A stretch of DNA of 64,000 bases from Psychrobacter urativorans (lineage in GTDB: Bacteria; Pseudomonadota; Gammaproteobacteria; Pseudomonadales; Moraxellaceae). This document shows positions 37,778 through 49,984 of the stretch, piece by piece. The translations under genes were made by a program, and so were the position numbers. Below the pieces are notes generated by a model. It was not told the origin of the DNA. It made no database searches and saw nothing but the letters and a program-made list of their open reading frames with translations. The first letter of the stretch is position 1; each line of letters starts with the position of its first letter. The stretch lies in contig NZ_CP012678.1 of NCBI RefSeq assembly GCF_001298525.1, positions 1,674,001 to 1,738,000 on the forward strand. Direction: 5' to 3'.

Positions 37778-39442
37778 TTATTCTGGGTTTATAGTTACTT
37801 TGCTGGTTTCATGCGCCATTGATTTGGCTGCTTGACGCAATTCGAACTTTTGCACTTTGCCCGTACTGGTTTTTGGAATTTCAGCGAAAATAATGTGCTT
37901 GGGTACTTTGAATCCTGCTAAATGTTGTCGGCAATGCTCAATCACGGCATCACGCTGTAAGGTGCTACCGTCATATATTTCGATAAAAGCAATCGGTACT
38001 TCGCCCCATTTATCATCGGGCGCAGCAACGACGGCGCAACTTTGAATCGCAGGCATTTTATATAAGACATTTTCGACTTCAATACTAGAAATATTCTCAC
38101 CGCCCGATATGATGACGTCTTTGAGTCGGTCCATAATTTTAATATAACCATCAGGCTGTTTAACGCCTAAGTCTCCAGTTCGAAACCAGCCGTCAGCAAA
38201 CGCGGCTTCAGTGGCTTTGCGACTTTTGAGATAGCCTTTCATCACCATATTGCCGCGCAGAGCAAGCTCGCCCATATCTTCACCATCAGCTTTTACTGGC
38301 TCGGTGGTGCCTTGTTTAAAGACGTCAAAGCCAGTCATGAGATGTGATATAACACCTTGGCTAGATTTCTTTTGAGCGCGAGCGGCAACATCGAGCGCCG
38401 CCCAATCGTCTTGTTCCGCGCAAACCGTCACCGGTCCATACACTTCGGTCAAACCATACACGTGGGTGATATCAAAGCCCATTTCTTCCATGTGTGCCAA
38501 CATCGTCTCTGACGGCGGCGCACCGGCAACCCAGCCTTTAACCTTATGAGTAATCGCGGCTTTATATTCAGGTTTACCATTAGCAAGCATGTTATGAACC
38601 ACGGGCGCTGAGCAATAATGGGTGACTTTATATTTGGCAATTAGCTGTAACATTAAATCCGCATCCATTTTTCGCAAACAGACATTAACGCCTGCGCGCT
38701 CAGCGATAGACCACGGAAAGCACCAACCGTTACAATGAAATAATGGCAGCGTCCACAGATACATCGGATGCTTGGGCATGTCCCAATCTAGTATATTAGA
38801 GATAGCATTAAGTGCTGCACCGCGATGATGATAGACCACACCTTTTGGCGTGCCTGTTGTACCCGACGTATAGTTAAGAGAAATCGCATCCCACTCATCT
38901 AGCGGTCTTTCCCAATTGTCTAAATTGTCTGCGCTGTCGATTAATTCTTCATAACTCATTTGCCCAAACCTTTCCACATTAACAGCGATATCGGTGGCAT
39001 GAATAATGATTAAGTTGGGGAAAGTTTCAATAATCAGCTCGGCAAGGTCGGCAAATTCACTATCCATGATTAACACTTTGGCTTCAGAATGTTGCAGGCA
39101 AAAAGTGAGCGCATTAATATCAAGGCGGGTATTTAAAGTACACAATACGCCCGCTGACATGGGCACGCCAAACGCACATTCAACCATGGCAGGAGTATTC
39201 GGCATCATCACCGCGACGGTGTCATTTTTATCAATACCAAGCTTACGCAAACCGTCCGCCAGTTGCCGACAGCGCGTAAAAGTCTGCTGCCACGTTTGGG
39301 TAAAGTGGTTGTGTTCAAGGTCATCATAGATAATAGCTGTTTTGTCTGGATATACCTGCGCACTACGGATAATAAAATCAATGGGCGTTAGCGGTTGGTA
39401 ATTGGCATCATTTTTACCAAGTCCGGTATGAAAGTCGGTCAT
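37778..39442 (-). CDS. AMP-forming acyl-CoA synthetase, AlkK/DmdB-like (554 aa)
   Basis: It activates a medium- or long-chain acid (or a related organic acid) with ATP and CoA. ANL superfamily motifs are all present: NYTSGTTGTPKGVVYHHRG, HVYGLTEVYGPV, WFRTGDLG, KDVIISGGENISSIEVENVL and the catalytic lysine in PKTSTGKVQKFELR. Length and sequence style match AlkK and methylmercaptopropionate-CoA ligase rather than FadD. Its divergent neighbour is fadH, which hints at fatty-acid degradation. The true substrate is open. Confidence 0.88.
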   Translation of the reverse strand: MTDFHTGLGKNDANYQPLTPIDFIIRSAQVYPDKTAIIYDDLEHNHFTQTWQQTFTRCRQLADGLRKLGIDKNDTVAVMMPNTPAMVECAFGVPMSAGVLCTLNTRLDINALTFCLQHSEAKVLIMDSEFADLAELIIETFPNLIIIHATDIAVNVERFGQMSYEELIDSADNLDNWERPLDEWDAISLNYTSGTTGTPKGVVYHHRGAALNAISNILDWDMPKHPMYLWTLPLFHCNGWCFPWSIAERAGVNVCLRKMDADLMLQLIAKYKVTHYCSAPVVHNMLANGKPEYKAAITHKVKGWVAGAPPSETMLAHMEEMGFDITHVYGLTEVYGPVTVCAEQDDWAALDVAARAQKKSSQGVISHLMTGFDVFKQGTTEPVKADGEDMGELALRGNMVMKGYLKSRKATEAAFADGWFRTGDLGVKQPDGYIKIMDRLKDVIISGGENISSIEVENVLYKMPAIQSCAVVAAPDDKWGEVPIAFIEIYDGSTLQRDAVIEHCRQHLAGFKVPKHIIFAEIPKTSTGKVQKFELRQAAKSMAHETSKVTINPE

Positions 39443-39688
39443 TGTGATAATCCTTTATCTAAATGAGAACGGTTGGTTTGTGCCATTGGTTGGAGAGCGT
39501 ATTCATAATTATTATAGGTAAGTAGAACTAAAAAGTAAGATGAATTTGTAACCGTTTTGCACTGTGCGCCATTAATTTTTAAGAACAGCAATTATTGCTC
39601 ACTCGTCAGTCGCATGCATGAATGGCTGATAATAATGGCGGTGTGATACGATAGGTGACAACTGTCTATTAATATTATTTATTGATAG

Positions 39689-41887
<2,199 letters not shown>

Positions 41888-41900
41888 GAGGTTAAAGGAG

Positions 41901-41932
41901 TAGAGGGGGTTAGTGATAGCGTAATCCCCCCT
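41901..41932. repeat. Degenerate REP-like palindrome after fadH
   Basis: GGGGGTTA, a core GTGATAGCG and TAATCCCCC form an imperfect hairpin. The core resembles that of the better-preserved element at 42741-42774. Confidence 0.55.
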
Positions 41933-42145
41933 AAACTTATTATTTAAACTGCTTGCTGATATCATCAATTTCAGAAGTATGCTGTATCTTTTGCAAGAAA
42001 TCTCTCAATAAAAGTTTTATGTTCATCCTCATGTAAATAGTCTATAGTTCGATGCTAAACGAGAACATTAGTTACTTTTATAAAATTATAAATCTATTCA
42101 AATGGATTTTTAGTTTTCTCTATTTATTTTTCAAAGGAAATGAAC

Positions 42146-42685
42146 ATGAGCTTTTTATTAAAAGTGACTGCTGGTGCGTTGCTTACCGCTACTTTTAGTA
42201 TGTCGGCGCAAGCCCAAACGTTGAAATCAGCAATCAGTCAAGAAATTATAAGTAACGTGAAATTCTTAAATTTGGAAAGTGAAAAAACCTTTATTCAAGA
42301 TTCAGAGTATTTAGACGATGAGCCTATGGTATTTGATTTCAATGATCAAAACATAGTAATGAATGATATAAATGCTGATGGCATTAATGATGCTATAGCT
42401 CTACTTTTTTATTGTGAAAAAACCAGTTGTCATGGTACAACACACAGTTCAGATCTGGTGGTGTTTAAAGGACTTGGCAAAAATCAGTTTAAACGATTGG
42501 GTTCAGTACCACTTGGCGTGAATGCAAAAATCAATAATGTGAACAAAGGAGTTATTAATCTTACCTCGTATGAGTATGGTGATGATGATCCAGGATGTTG
42601 TGCGACAAAAGAAACTAAACGAAATTTTAAAATAAAAAACAATCAGCTTGTGGAAGTTGGTTATTTAAATCGTATTTCCAATTAG
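42146..42685 (+). CDS. Secreted protein of unknown function (179 aa)
   Basis: I do not recognise a family. A signal peptide (MSFLLKVTAGALLTATFSMSAQA) leads to a periplasmic domain of about 155 residues. It contains DFNDQNIVMNDINADGINDAIALLFYCEKTSCHG, in which DINADGINDA looks like an FG-GAP/dockerin-type calcium-binding loop, and CC in DDPGCCATKETKR. The ATG at 42146 has AGGA seven bases upstream; the ATG two codons earlier is too close to that site. REP-like elements lie on both sides of the gene. Confidence 0.7.
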   Translation: MSFLLKVTAGALLTATFSMSAQAQTLKSAISQEIISNVKFLNLESEKTFIQDSEYLDDEPMVFDFNDQNIVMNDINADGINDAIALLFYCEKTSCHGTTHSSDLVVFKGLGKNQFKRLGSVPLGVNAKINNVNKGVINLTSYEYGDDDPGCCATKETKRNFKIKNNQLVEVGYLNRISN

Positions 42686-42740
42686 CTTTAAAGCTACGAT
42701 TTATCAGATAAAGATATAGATAAAAGTTTGCCACAAAAAA

Positions 42741-42774
42741 GCGTAGGGTGGGTTAGCGATAGCGTAACCCACAC
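42741..42774. repeat. REP-like palindromic element
   Basis: GTGGGTTA, the core GCGATAGCG and TAACCCAC form an 8-bp stem-loop preceded by GCGTAGG. Elements of this form (GGGTTAGCGATAGCGTAACCC) are known as dispersed intergenic repeats in many bacteria. Confidence 0.75.
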
Positions 42775-42809
42775 AATTTCTGTTTTTAATATCTAATGGC
42801 GTGTTACGT

Positions 42810-43568
42810 TTAATTCTCACGCTCTAATAAAATACCGTCAAAATAACCACGCACACCACAACGCCCCGAGCTAAATTGATAATTAATATCTTTTAATAGT
42901 AACTGAGTTTTACCTTTATAAGGGGCAGGGTATAATCTTAGCTCAGCATCTTTATCTTGGCTATTATCATGAATTACCCAGTGATTTTGTGACCATGTCG
43001 CTACACTGTCTTCAATACCACAAGTATGCGCATTATCAAAAATTAAATCGCCCTCAATGAGCGAAAGATAAGGTTTATTATTGACTCGGTTGATAGTTGC
43101 TGAATTTTTTGCCATTCCTGCATTTTCTTGACGGTTAGTTTCAGGATTATAAATTGAAATTTGGTGCTTTTTAGAAAATTCTCCAAACGCATTTTTATCG
43201 GGCATGTCAGAAGAGCTTAGATCATCGTTCCAATCATCGTATGTTTTATCTTCGATATACTCTTTATATTCACGAATAAGGCACTTGGTATCTTTACAGG
43301 TATTACGCTGAAAATTTAACCATAATTGTTGATCCGCAATAACATTGTTTTTATAATCTTTGCTAACTTCGTAATCGGGTACATTCGCAAGATTTTTTCT
43401 ATACTTCCTTGCCATGGCATCATCAAGCTTAAAAAGCTCAGGACTTTTACAAATAGCTTTTTCTACCCAAGTAGAAGCTTTATTACAATCAAAACTTGCC
43501 GAATTTGCATAAGTGGATAATAGGGAAATGCCTAAAATACTGCTTATGGTTAAGGTGAGCTTTTTCAT
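42810..43568 (-). CDS. Secreted protein with LprI-like DUF1311 domain (252 aa)
   Basis: A signal peptide ends at about residue 22. The N-terminal domain has FDCNKASTWVEKAICKSPELFKLDDAMARKYRKNL, then RNTCKDTKCLIREY, the four-cysteine pattern of the LprI/DUF1311 (lysozyme inhibitor LprI N-terminal-like) family. The remaining 140 residues are unassigned, with Cys pairs in AHTCGIED and SGRCGVRGYF. A role in lysozyme defence is known only for the mycobacterial namesake and should not be assumed. It stands alone, convergent with the previous gene. Confidence 0.8.
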   Translation of the reverse strand: MKKLTLTISSILGISLLSTYANSASFDCNKASTWVEKAICKSPELFKLDDAMARKYRKNLANVPDYEVSKDYKNNVIADQQLWLNFQRNTCKDTKCLIREYKEYIEDKTYDDWNDDLSSSDMPDKNAFGEFSKKHQISIYNPETNRQENAGMAKNSATINRVNNKPYLSLIEGDLIFDNAHTCGIEDSVATWSQNHWVIHDNSQDKDAELRLYPAPYKGKTQLLLKDINYQFSSGRCGVRGYFDGILLEREN

Positions 43569-43636
43569 ATTATTCTCGTTTTTAAATATTGACTGTACTT
43601 TAATAAAGCTAAGATAGGAATAGTAGGAGTACAGTT

Positions 43637-44338
43637 CTAATGCTTTTTGCTCATTTCAGATAATAAATCGAGTTGCATTTCTTGTATTTCAGCCAGCCTA
43701 TCCCATTGGTGCATTAACAGGTGATCGAGTTTTTCATGCAAGTGTTGAATCTCAAGCTCGGCTTTTAGGTTGATTTGATAATCATTTTCTGAGCGCAATC
43801 GGTCTTTGGTTTCTTGTCTATTTTGGCTCATCATAATCACAGGTGCTTGAATCGCAGCGATACAGGACAATATTAAATTCAATAGAATAAACGGATAAGG
43901 GTCAGCAGGATGGGCGACCATCACCACGGTATTGATGATAATCCAAATGGCGAGAAAAATAGCAAAACAAATAAGAAACGTCCAACTGCCGCCAAACGTA
44001 GCAATTTTATCTGCCAAGCGTTCCCCAAAAGTCCACTCTTGATCGAGGGTGGTATCTACATCTTTGGTGATGAGTTCATGATGTTGCATACTTTTAATCA
44101 ATTCAGATTCAAGATCGGTCACTTCACCTTTTTCAGACTTTAGCGATGCTTGCACATACTGCATACGATACTTGCTTAAATCGGTTGGGCAAATATAGTC
44201 GTTAAGTGAATAGTCGGGAAAATCATTTGAGATTTCTGCGGTAATGGTTTTGCGCACTGCGCCTAGAGGTGTGAGGATTTTTATCGGATAGTTTTGTCCA
44301 CAGACAATACAGCGATGAGATTCATTTTTTTTATTCAT
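43637..44338 (-). CDS. DUF1003 membrane protein with N-terminal cysteine motif (233 aa)
   Basis: The C-terminal part is a DUF1003 domain: two membrane segments (WTFLICFAIFLAIWIIINTV and FILLNLILSCIAAIQAPVIMM) followed by SQNRQETKDRLRSENDYQINLKAE and a helical tail. An N-terminal CIVCGQNYP and a later ICPTDL form a possible metal site. The function is unknown. The GTG at 44344 opens the frame; the ATG at 44338 has AAGG seven bases upstream and is chosen. Confidence 0.87.
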   Translation of the reverse strand: MNKKNESHRCIVCGQNYPIKILTPLGAVRKTITAEISNDFPDYSLNDYICPTDLSKYRMQYVQASLKSEKGEVTDLESELIKSMQHHELITKDVDTTLDQEWTFGERLADKIATFGGSWTFLICFAIFLAIWIIINTVVMVAHPADPYPFILLNLILSCIAAIQAPVIMMSQNRQETKDRLRSENDYQINLKAELEIQHLHEKLDHLLMHQWDRLAEIQEMQLDLLSEMSKKH

Positions 44339-44447
44339 AACCACACCTTTTTATAATAATCGTAGCGTTGTTGGATAAGGTAGATATTGACACGCTGTGT
44401 AAAGCATACGGCTGAGTATATCTACTCTTATTAGCTAACAAACAAAC

Positions 44448-45467
44448 TTAACTTTCCATCTCTTTAATTAACCACTGCTCAAAATCATTAATGTGAGCTG
44501 CTAAATCTGAATGCGCTGTTTGCAATTTATCGAGCTTGGCTTGAATCTCATGCTTATCGTATTTGATGCCAGTTAATGTCTCTTTTAATAACTCAATCAA
44601 CTCCACATTGAGCGCGTCAGAGAAAATCACCACCTCGCTAATCACCGCTTGCTTCACATCAAGATGCAAATCAATCATGCCCCAATCAAAACGCGTCTCC
44701 AATCGATGCGAGAACTCAGGCGTTTTACCAAAGCGCCACTCCCAATCCGCCATTTGCTGATAGTATTTATTTAACGACGGCTCTTTTGCGAGCGTATTTT
44801 CATCCAAATCTTCTACTGCTACTGTTTGCCCGTAGTAGTCACAAAATGCTTCGATAATGGCATTGGATAATATCTCGTGATTGATAGAGTCATTAAATTC
44901 AACCAAGTTAGCAACGCGAGAACGCACCGATTTAATGCCTTTGGCTTGTAATTTTAGCGGATGCGGATTGAGATAATCGCCCAGCTTTTGCATATCGGCA
45001 TTGACCAGTAATGTGCCGTGATGAAAGCTGCGGTCGGCGGCATGTTTAAAGGCGCTGCCAGAAATTTTCTTATCGCCAACTTGCATATCGTTACGACCTG
45101 ATAGCGTAGCGTCTATACCCAACTTTTTAAGCGCATTAATGATAATGGTAAAGTTTGCGTTTTGATCGTAGTCGCTTTTAGGAGATAAAAAAGTAAAGTT
45201 GGTATTGCCCAAATCATGAAAGACCGCGCCACCGCCACTTTGACGACGCGCTAGGAAAACATTGTCTTCTTCCATTTTATCGGTCTTGCATTCCACCCAC
45301 GGATTTTGCGAGCGTCCGATGACTACGGTTTCTCTATTGCGCCATAAAAATAGCGTATGCGAATCGGGTGCTTTTTTATCATTGCCAAGCGTATTAAATA
45401 TCCAGTCTTCGGTTGCCAAGTTAAACCAAGGATTGGTCACCGCAGATTTTAAAATGCGTAGTTTCAT
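44448..45467 (-). CDS. lplA: Lipoate-protein ligase A (339 aa)
   Basis: It adenylates scavenged lipoate and attaches it to E2 and H proteins. RRQSGGGAVFHDLGNTNFTFL and the lysine in GDKKISGSAFKHAADRSFHHGTLLV form the lipoyl-AMP site. The two-domain length matches E. coli LplA (338) including the C-terminal accessory domain. GAGAA precedes the start. Confidence 0.95.
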   Translation of the reverse strand: MKLRILKSAVTNPWFNLATEDWIFNTLGNDKKAPDSHTLFLWRNRETVVIGRSQNPWVECKTDKMEEDNVFLARRQSGGGAVFHDLGNTNFTFLSPKSDYDQNANFTIIINALKKLGIDATLSGRNDMQVGDKKISGSAFKHAADRSFHHGTLLVNADMQKLGDYLNPHPLKLQAKGIKSVRSRVANLVEFNDSINHEILSNAIIEAFCDYYGQTVAVEDLDENTLAKEPSLNKYYQQMADWEWRFGKTPEFSHRLETRFDWGMIDLHLDVKQAVISEVVIFSDALNVELIELLKETLTGIKYDKHEIQAKLDKLQTAHSDLAAHINDFEQWLIKEMES

Positions 45468-45804
45468 TTATAGTTCTCTTTGTCGGTTGGTTGCTATAAA
45501 TTGGATACGGTCATTTTTACTGATGCGGGGTTAAAACTCAATGATTATCTGGTATGGAAGTGGCGTAAGGTACGTCGAATGTTCGGGATTGCGCTGCGCT
45601 ATTTAAAAGCCTTATAAGGCTCGGTAAACAGTGACTTTAGCGTACAAAGAAAGCGTTGTTTTTGTTTGTAATGATTGATTGAATAACGCCCTCAATGCCC
45701 TATAAAAGGAACTCATAAAGGATAAGTTACCACGCCTTTTTTAAATACTAAGCACAAGTTCGACGATGAATAGTCGTCATAAATAACAACAAATAGGGCA
45801 GATT
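45468..45804. other. Divergent region between lplA and the OYE gene
   Basis: A 337-base non-coding region. A 14-bp palindrome, AGCCTTATAAGGCT, lies at 45608-45621 and is a candidate operator for the old yellow enzyme gene; the regulator is unknown. Confidence 0.45.
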
Positions 45805-46911
45805 ATGGCACACGATACTTTATTTGAACCGGTAAAAATGGGTACGCAAACGTTAAAAACCCGTATTATCATGGCACCATTGACCCGTCTACGGGCAGTT
45901 GAACCGGGCGATGTACCTACCGCATTGGCAGGAGAATATTACTCGCAGCGCGTTGGAGCAGGTTTAATTATTGCTGAGGCGACGCAAGTCTCTTTTCAAG
46001 CAAAAGGTTACGCGGGCGCACCAGGCGTGCATACCCAAGACCAGATGATAGCTTGGAAAGCCATTGTTGATAATGTCCATGCTAAAGGTGGCAAAATTGT
46101 GCTGCAACTTTGGCACACAGGTTTGGTCGCGCATAAAAGTGTGCAACCTAATAGCCAAGTGCCGATTTCGGCATCTGATATCGAAGTTGGCATTCGCACC
46201 TCGCTGCGTGATAGTGACAATCAAGCCATCCGTGTCGATGCCACCAAGCCGCGCCCCGCTACTCTTGATGAGATTGCGCAAGTGGTTACTGACTTTGGAC
46301 ATGCGACTCGTAACGCACGCAAGGCGGGCTTTGATGGTATCGAGATTCATGGCGCTCACGGTTATTTGTTACAGCAGTTTTGGGCTGAGTATACCAATAA
46401 GCGCACGGACGAATATGGTGGAAGTAAGGAAAATCGCGCGCGGCTAACGCTTGAGGTCATTGATGCTTGCATTGAAGCGTGGGATAGTAATCATGTTGGC
46501 ATTCGTATATCACCGCTTGGCACTTTTAATAATGTCGAAGCAGGCTACCATGAAGACGAAAATATTTGGCTGATTGAGCAGATAAATAAACGCGGGATTA
46601 TGTATCTGCATTTATCTGAGCCAGATTGGGCAGGGGGCACGCCTTACAGTGATGATTTCCGTCAGCGCGTGCGTAATACTTTTGATAATATGATTATCGC
46701 AGCAGGTGGATACACGGTCGAAAAGGCAGAAAGAAACATTCGCGAAGGTTATATTGATGCCGTTGCTTTTGGGCGCGATTATATTGCCAATCCTGATTTG
46801 GCGGAGCGTATTCGTCAAGATGCCCCGCTAAATAAACAGCACCCTGAAACGTTTTATGGCGGCGGTACGGTTGGCTATACCGATTATCCGTTTATGAATG
46901 CCGCGCAATAA
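45805..46911 (+). CDS. Old yellow enzyme family NADPH flavin reductase, NemA-like (368 aa)
   Basis: An FMN-dependent ene-reductase acting on activated alkenes, maleimides or nitro compounds. IIMAPLTRLRA at the N-terminus, LQLWHTGLVAHKS, GFDGIEIHGAHGYLLQQFW and EYGGSKENRARLTLEV are the OYE signatures, and AVAFGRDYIANPDLAERI is near the end. The length matches E. coli NemA (365). The substrate in this organism is unknown. Confidence 0.92.
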   Translation: MAHDTLFEPVKMGTQTLKTRIIMAPLTRLRAVEPGDVPTALAGEYYSQRVGAGLIIAEATQVSFQAKGYAGAPGVHTQDQMIAWKAIVDNVHAKGGKIVLQLWHTGLVAHKSVQPNSQVPISASDIEVGIRTSLRDSDNQAIRVDATKPRPATLDEIAQVVTDFGHATRNARKAGFDGIEIHGAHGYLLQQFWAEYTNKRTDEYGGSKENRARLTLEVIDACIEAWDSNHVGIRISPLGTFNNVEAGYHEDENIWLIEQINKRGIMYLHLSEPDWAGGTPYSDDFRQRVRNTFDNMIIAAGGYTVEKAERNIREGYIDAVAFGRDYIANPDLAERIRQDAPLNKQHPETFYGGGTVGYTDYPFMNAAQ

Positions 46912-46979
46912 AGCATTTATTAAAATCAATAATGTACTGATAGCTTTATATATAAAGTAAGAAGTTACCTATAAAGTAA

Positions 46980-47013
46980 GAAAAGCCACCTCAATAATTC
47001 AGGTGGCTTTTTT
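46980..47013. terminator. Bidirectional terminator after the OYE gene
   Basis: AAAAGCCACCT and AGGTGGCTTTTTT form a stem around a nine-base loop, between convergent genes. Confidence 0.9.
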
Positions 47014-47073
47014 ATGCCGATTAATCTGCTTATTTTAGAAGATTGCTGTAGCTGTTTACTTTAACTAAGGTTT

Positions 47074-48060
47074 TTAACCAAAATTATCATTTCGATAATC
47101 GTGGAAAGCTTGTTTAAGTTCTTCTTGCGTGGTCATAACAAAGGGACCATGGGCGGCAATCGACTCGCCAATCGGTTCACCGCTTAATAATAATAGCTTC
47201 ACTGTAGGTATGTTTTCTGCAGAATCTGAGCGGGTTGGATAGGTTAGGGTAATGCTATCAGTATCAATCGATAGAGAGATTTCAGCCGCTTCTTCTATAA
47301 GTGAAGTTTTATTTAGCACATCAACTGGCGCTTTAAACTGAACCAAATTACCCGCATTGACTAACTCATCATTAATTAGCAGTTCGCCTTCTTGTACCAG
47401 TATCATGACATTATGGTGGTTAGGAACGTCTAAGGTGGTTGTGCCTGCTGTATGTAACGCAATATCCCATAAGTTAATCGGCGTAAAAGTGGCTGCTGTA
47501 CCACTTATTCCTTGATAATGTCCGGCAATAATTGTGGCGCTGCCTATCGGATTTTGCTTATTATTATCCGCATATAACTCAATATTGGGCATATGCGCGC
47601 GTTTAAGCGATTGGTATTTAGCCTCTGTCAATTTATGGGTTTGCGGTAGATTAATCCACATTTGCGCCATACTAAAAACCCCACCACGCTTGCCAAACGC
47701 TGGCGAGTGAAATTCCTCATGCGTAATGCCGCGTCCTGCGGTCATCCACTGCACATCGCCTTCACGAATGATGCCACTAGCGCCTGTCGAATCGGCATGA
47801 CAGATCTCACCGGCGTAGGCAACCGTCACCGCCTCAAAGCCCCTATGCGGATGCTGACCGATACCATGCGGCGCGGAATCGTAGTGTGGGTTAGGGATAA
47901 AGGTCGTTGGTACACCGTAATCAAGCAATAAAAAAGGGTCGGTATGACTATAGTTGAAATCAGGATTTTCTATTAAGTGATTCATCAAAGTTTGTATTCG
48001 AAAGCCATTACCCACCCAATAGCTGGGTTTATCACCATGGATTTTTTTAATTACGCGCAT
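47074..48060 (-). CDS. Pirin family protein (328 aa)
   Basis: A bicupin. The metal ligands are in the first cupin: GQHPHRGFEAVTVAYAGEICH and MTAGRGITHEEFHS, giving His-x-His, a third His and Glu. Some bacterial pirins degrade quercetin; others act as redox sensors, so the role is open. The second cupin has a C-terminal GEPIGESIAAHGPFVMTTQEELKQAF. Three ATG codons in a row start the frame (48066-48060); the third has the best spacing (six bases) from AAGG. Confidence 0.9.
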   Translation of the reverse strand: MRVIKKIHGDKPSYWVGNGFRIQTLMNHLIENPDFNYSHTDPFLLLDYGVPTTFIPNPHYDSAPHGIGQHPHRGFEAVTVAYAGEICHADSTGASGIIREGDVQWMTAGRGITHEEFHSPAFGKRGGVFSMAQMWINLPQTHKLTEAKYQSLKRAHMPNIELYADNNKQNPIGSATIIAGHYQGISGTAATFTPINLWDIALHTAGTTTLDVPNHHNVMILVQEGELLINDELVNAGNLVQFKAPVDVLNKTSLIEEAAEISLSIDTDSITLTYPTRSDSAENIPTVKLLLLSGEPIGESIAAHGPFVMTTQEELKQAFHDYRNDNFG

Positions 48061-48286
48061 CATCATCCTTTATTATAATATTTTTTTATAATAAGGATTA
48101 TATATCAACTAATAGTTATGAATTAATGCTTAATTTGCATAAGTCTTTTAATCACTAATGCCTAGTGAATAATGCACGCTTAATTATTTTAAATCATGAG
48201 GTCTCTAAATAACAAGGTCTCTAAATAATTATGTCTTTAAATTTAAACAACCATTTTATTGACTACTAATAACTATCACTAATAGG

Positions 48287-49576
48287 CTAAACCACCTCGC
48301 CACAAACAAAACCACTTGCCCATGCCCATTGGAAGTTATAACCACCAAGCCAACCGGTGACATCTAATACTTCCCCAATAAAATACAGTCCGTCTTGATA
48401 GTTACTTTGCATGGTTTTTGAGGATACCTCATCAGTTTTGATACCGCCACGCGTCACCTCAGCCGTACGATAGCCTTCCGTACCAGATGGTTTTAACTGC
48501 CAGCCATTGAGTGTTGCGCCTAGCTCGATTAAACGTTCATCTTTAATATTCGCCAGTTCAGTGTCTTTAATATCGTCCCATAGCGTCGTTTGCAGGGCGG
48601 TCAATAGTTTTTTAGGTAATGCGTTATCGGTATTATCCGCGAGTACCGTACGAATCAGCTGTTTGGGGTGGGATTGTTTGTGCGCAAGTAGTAAGTCGCT
48701 GACATTAATATCGGGTAATAAATTAATAGTAATATGTTCACCAGTTTGCCAATAATTGGACAACTGCAACATGGCAGGACCCGACAAGCCACGATGGGTA
48801 AAGAGTAACGGCAGCTTAAAGGAAGTACGCGTGTTACTGGCAACCACCGGCATACTAATACCCGATAATGCCCGCAGCAACTCGCCCGTTTTATCGGTAA
48901 AGGTAAACGGCACTAAGCTTGGGTCAGTAGTCACCAGCGTGTGACCAAACTGCTGTGCCAACTCATAACCAAGACCACTGGCGCCCATCGTTGGGATAGA
49001 TAGACCACCAGTAGCGACGACTAATGACTCACAGCTATAGTAAGTTTTTGAAGTATTTGCTGCATTGGCAACGTCTTTTTTACCCAGTTTTTTAGCCGTG
49101 ATTAACTCAAAGCGTGCATTATCTTTACCATTATCGTTGATGGTTTGAACTTGCTTTATTTCAGTATTGAGCCGAATTTGTACGCCAGCAGCAGCGCATT
49201 CATCGAGCAACATGGTTAGGATGTCTTGCGCGGAATCATCGCAAAATAGTTGTCCATGCTCACGCTCATGATAGGCAACTTTATGATGCTCAACCATGCT
49301 GATAAATTCCCAACTTGGATAGCGGCTCAGCGCAGATTTACAAAAATGTTGATTGGCGCTGATAAAATGCTCAGGCTCTACAAAATAATTGGTAAAGTTA
49401 CAACGCCCACCGCCGGACATAAGAATTTTTTTACCGGCTTTATTGGCATGATCCAGTACCAAGACGCGACGACCACGGCGACCCGCAGTGAGCGCGCAGT
49501 ATAGCCCTGACGCACCCGCGCCAATGATAATGACATCATAATGGGTAGAGGGTTGTTTGCTGCGGTGATTGTCCAT
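48287..49576 (-). CDS. YhiN/HI0933 family FAD-binding flavoprotein (429 aa)
   Basis: An NAD(P)/FAD-dependent oxidoreductase of the HI0933/BaiN type with unknown substrate. The dinucleotide motif DVIIIGAGASGLYCALTAGRRG is near the N-terminus. NKAGKKILMSGGGRCNFTN is the family signature, and GLYFIGEVLDVTGWLGGYNFQWAWASG ends the protein. The frame opens at 49660, but the family N-terminus points to the ATG at 49576 (or 49591). It is not clustered with related genes. Confidence 0.88.
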   Translation of the reverse strand: MDNHRSKQPSTHYDVIIIGAGASGLYCALTAGRRGRRVLVLDHANKAGKKILMSGGGRCNFTNYFVEPEHFISANQHFCKSALSRYPSWEFISMVEHHKVAYHEREHGQLFCDDSAQDILTMLLDECAAAGVQIRLNTEIKQVQTINDNGKDNARFELITAKKLGKKDVANAANTSKTYYSCESLVVATGGLSIPTMGASGLGYELAQQFGHTLVTTDPSLVPFTFTDKTGELLRALSGISMPVVASNTRTSFKLPLLFTHRGLSGPAMLQLSNYWQTGEHITINLLPDINVSDLLLAHKQSHPKQLIRTVLADNTDNALPKKLLTALQTTLWDDIKDTELANIKDERLIELGATLNGWQLKPSGTEGYRTAEVTRGGIKTDEVSSKTMQSNYQDGLYFIGEVLDVTGWLGGYNFQWAWASGFVCGEVV

Positions 49577-49984
49577 TGCGGTTATTTCCATAAGGCGGTA
49601 CGTATAAAAAAACGAGATAATGCAGTCAATTATCTGCTTAAAAACAGGATTTGAAAGCATTATTTAATAGTGGCTATTGTCCATATTTCATGTAGGGTTA
49701 CAAGGATTAAATATCAATAACGCTAAAAATAAACGACAGTGTGATTAACGCTAAGTAATGGGCGATATATTGCATAAATAAATGGCTCGACATATGACCA
49801 TTGGAATTGTTGTCATTCGCCGTTGATGCCTTGCATCAGCTGTTCTTATTTGTCACACTAGAACGAGGGTGTCACTCATTATGGAAGATGACATCACATC
49901 GTCCGTATCGATTGCGGTGACTGATGAACAGCCATTATCAATACTCATTTATACAGGCAATAATAATTAAAAAAGGAACAGACC
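49577..49984. other. Divergent promoter region between the YhiN-like gene and acs
   Basis: No gene is seen in about 408 bases. TGATGC-CTT-GCATCA at 49824-49838 is a perfect 6-bp inverted repeat and a candidate regulator site for acs. I cannot name the regulator. Confidence 0.45.
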
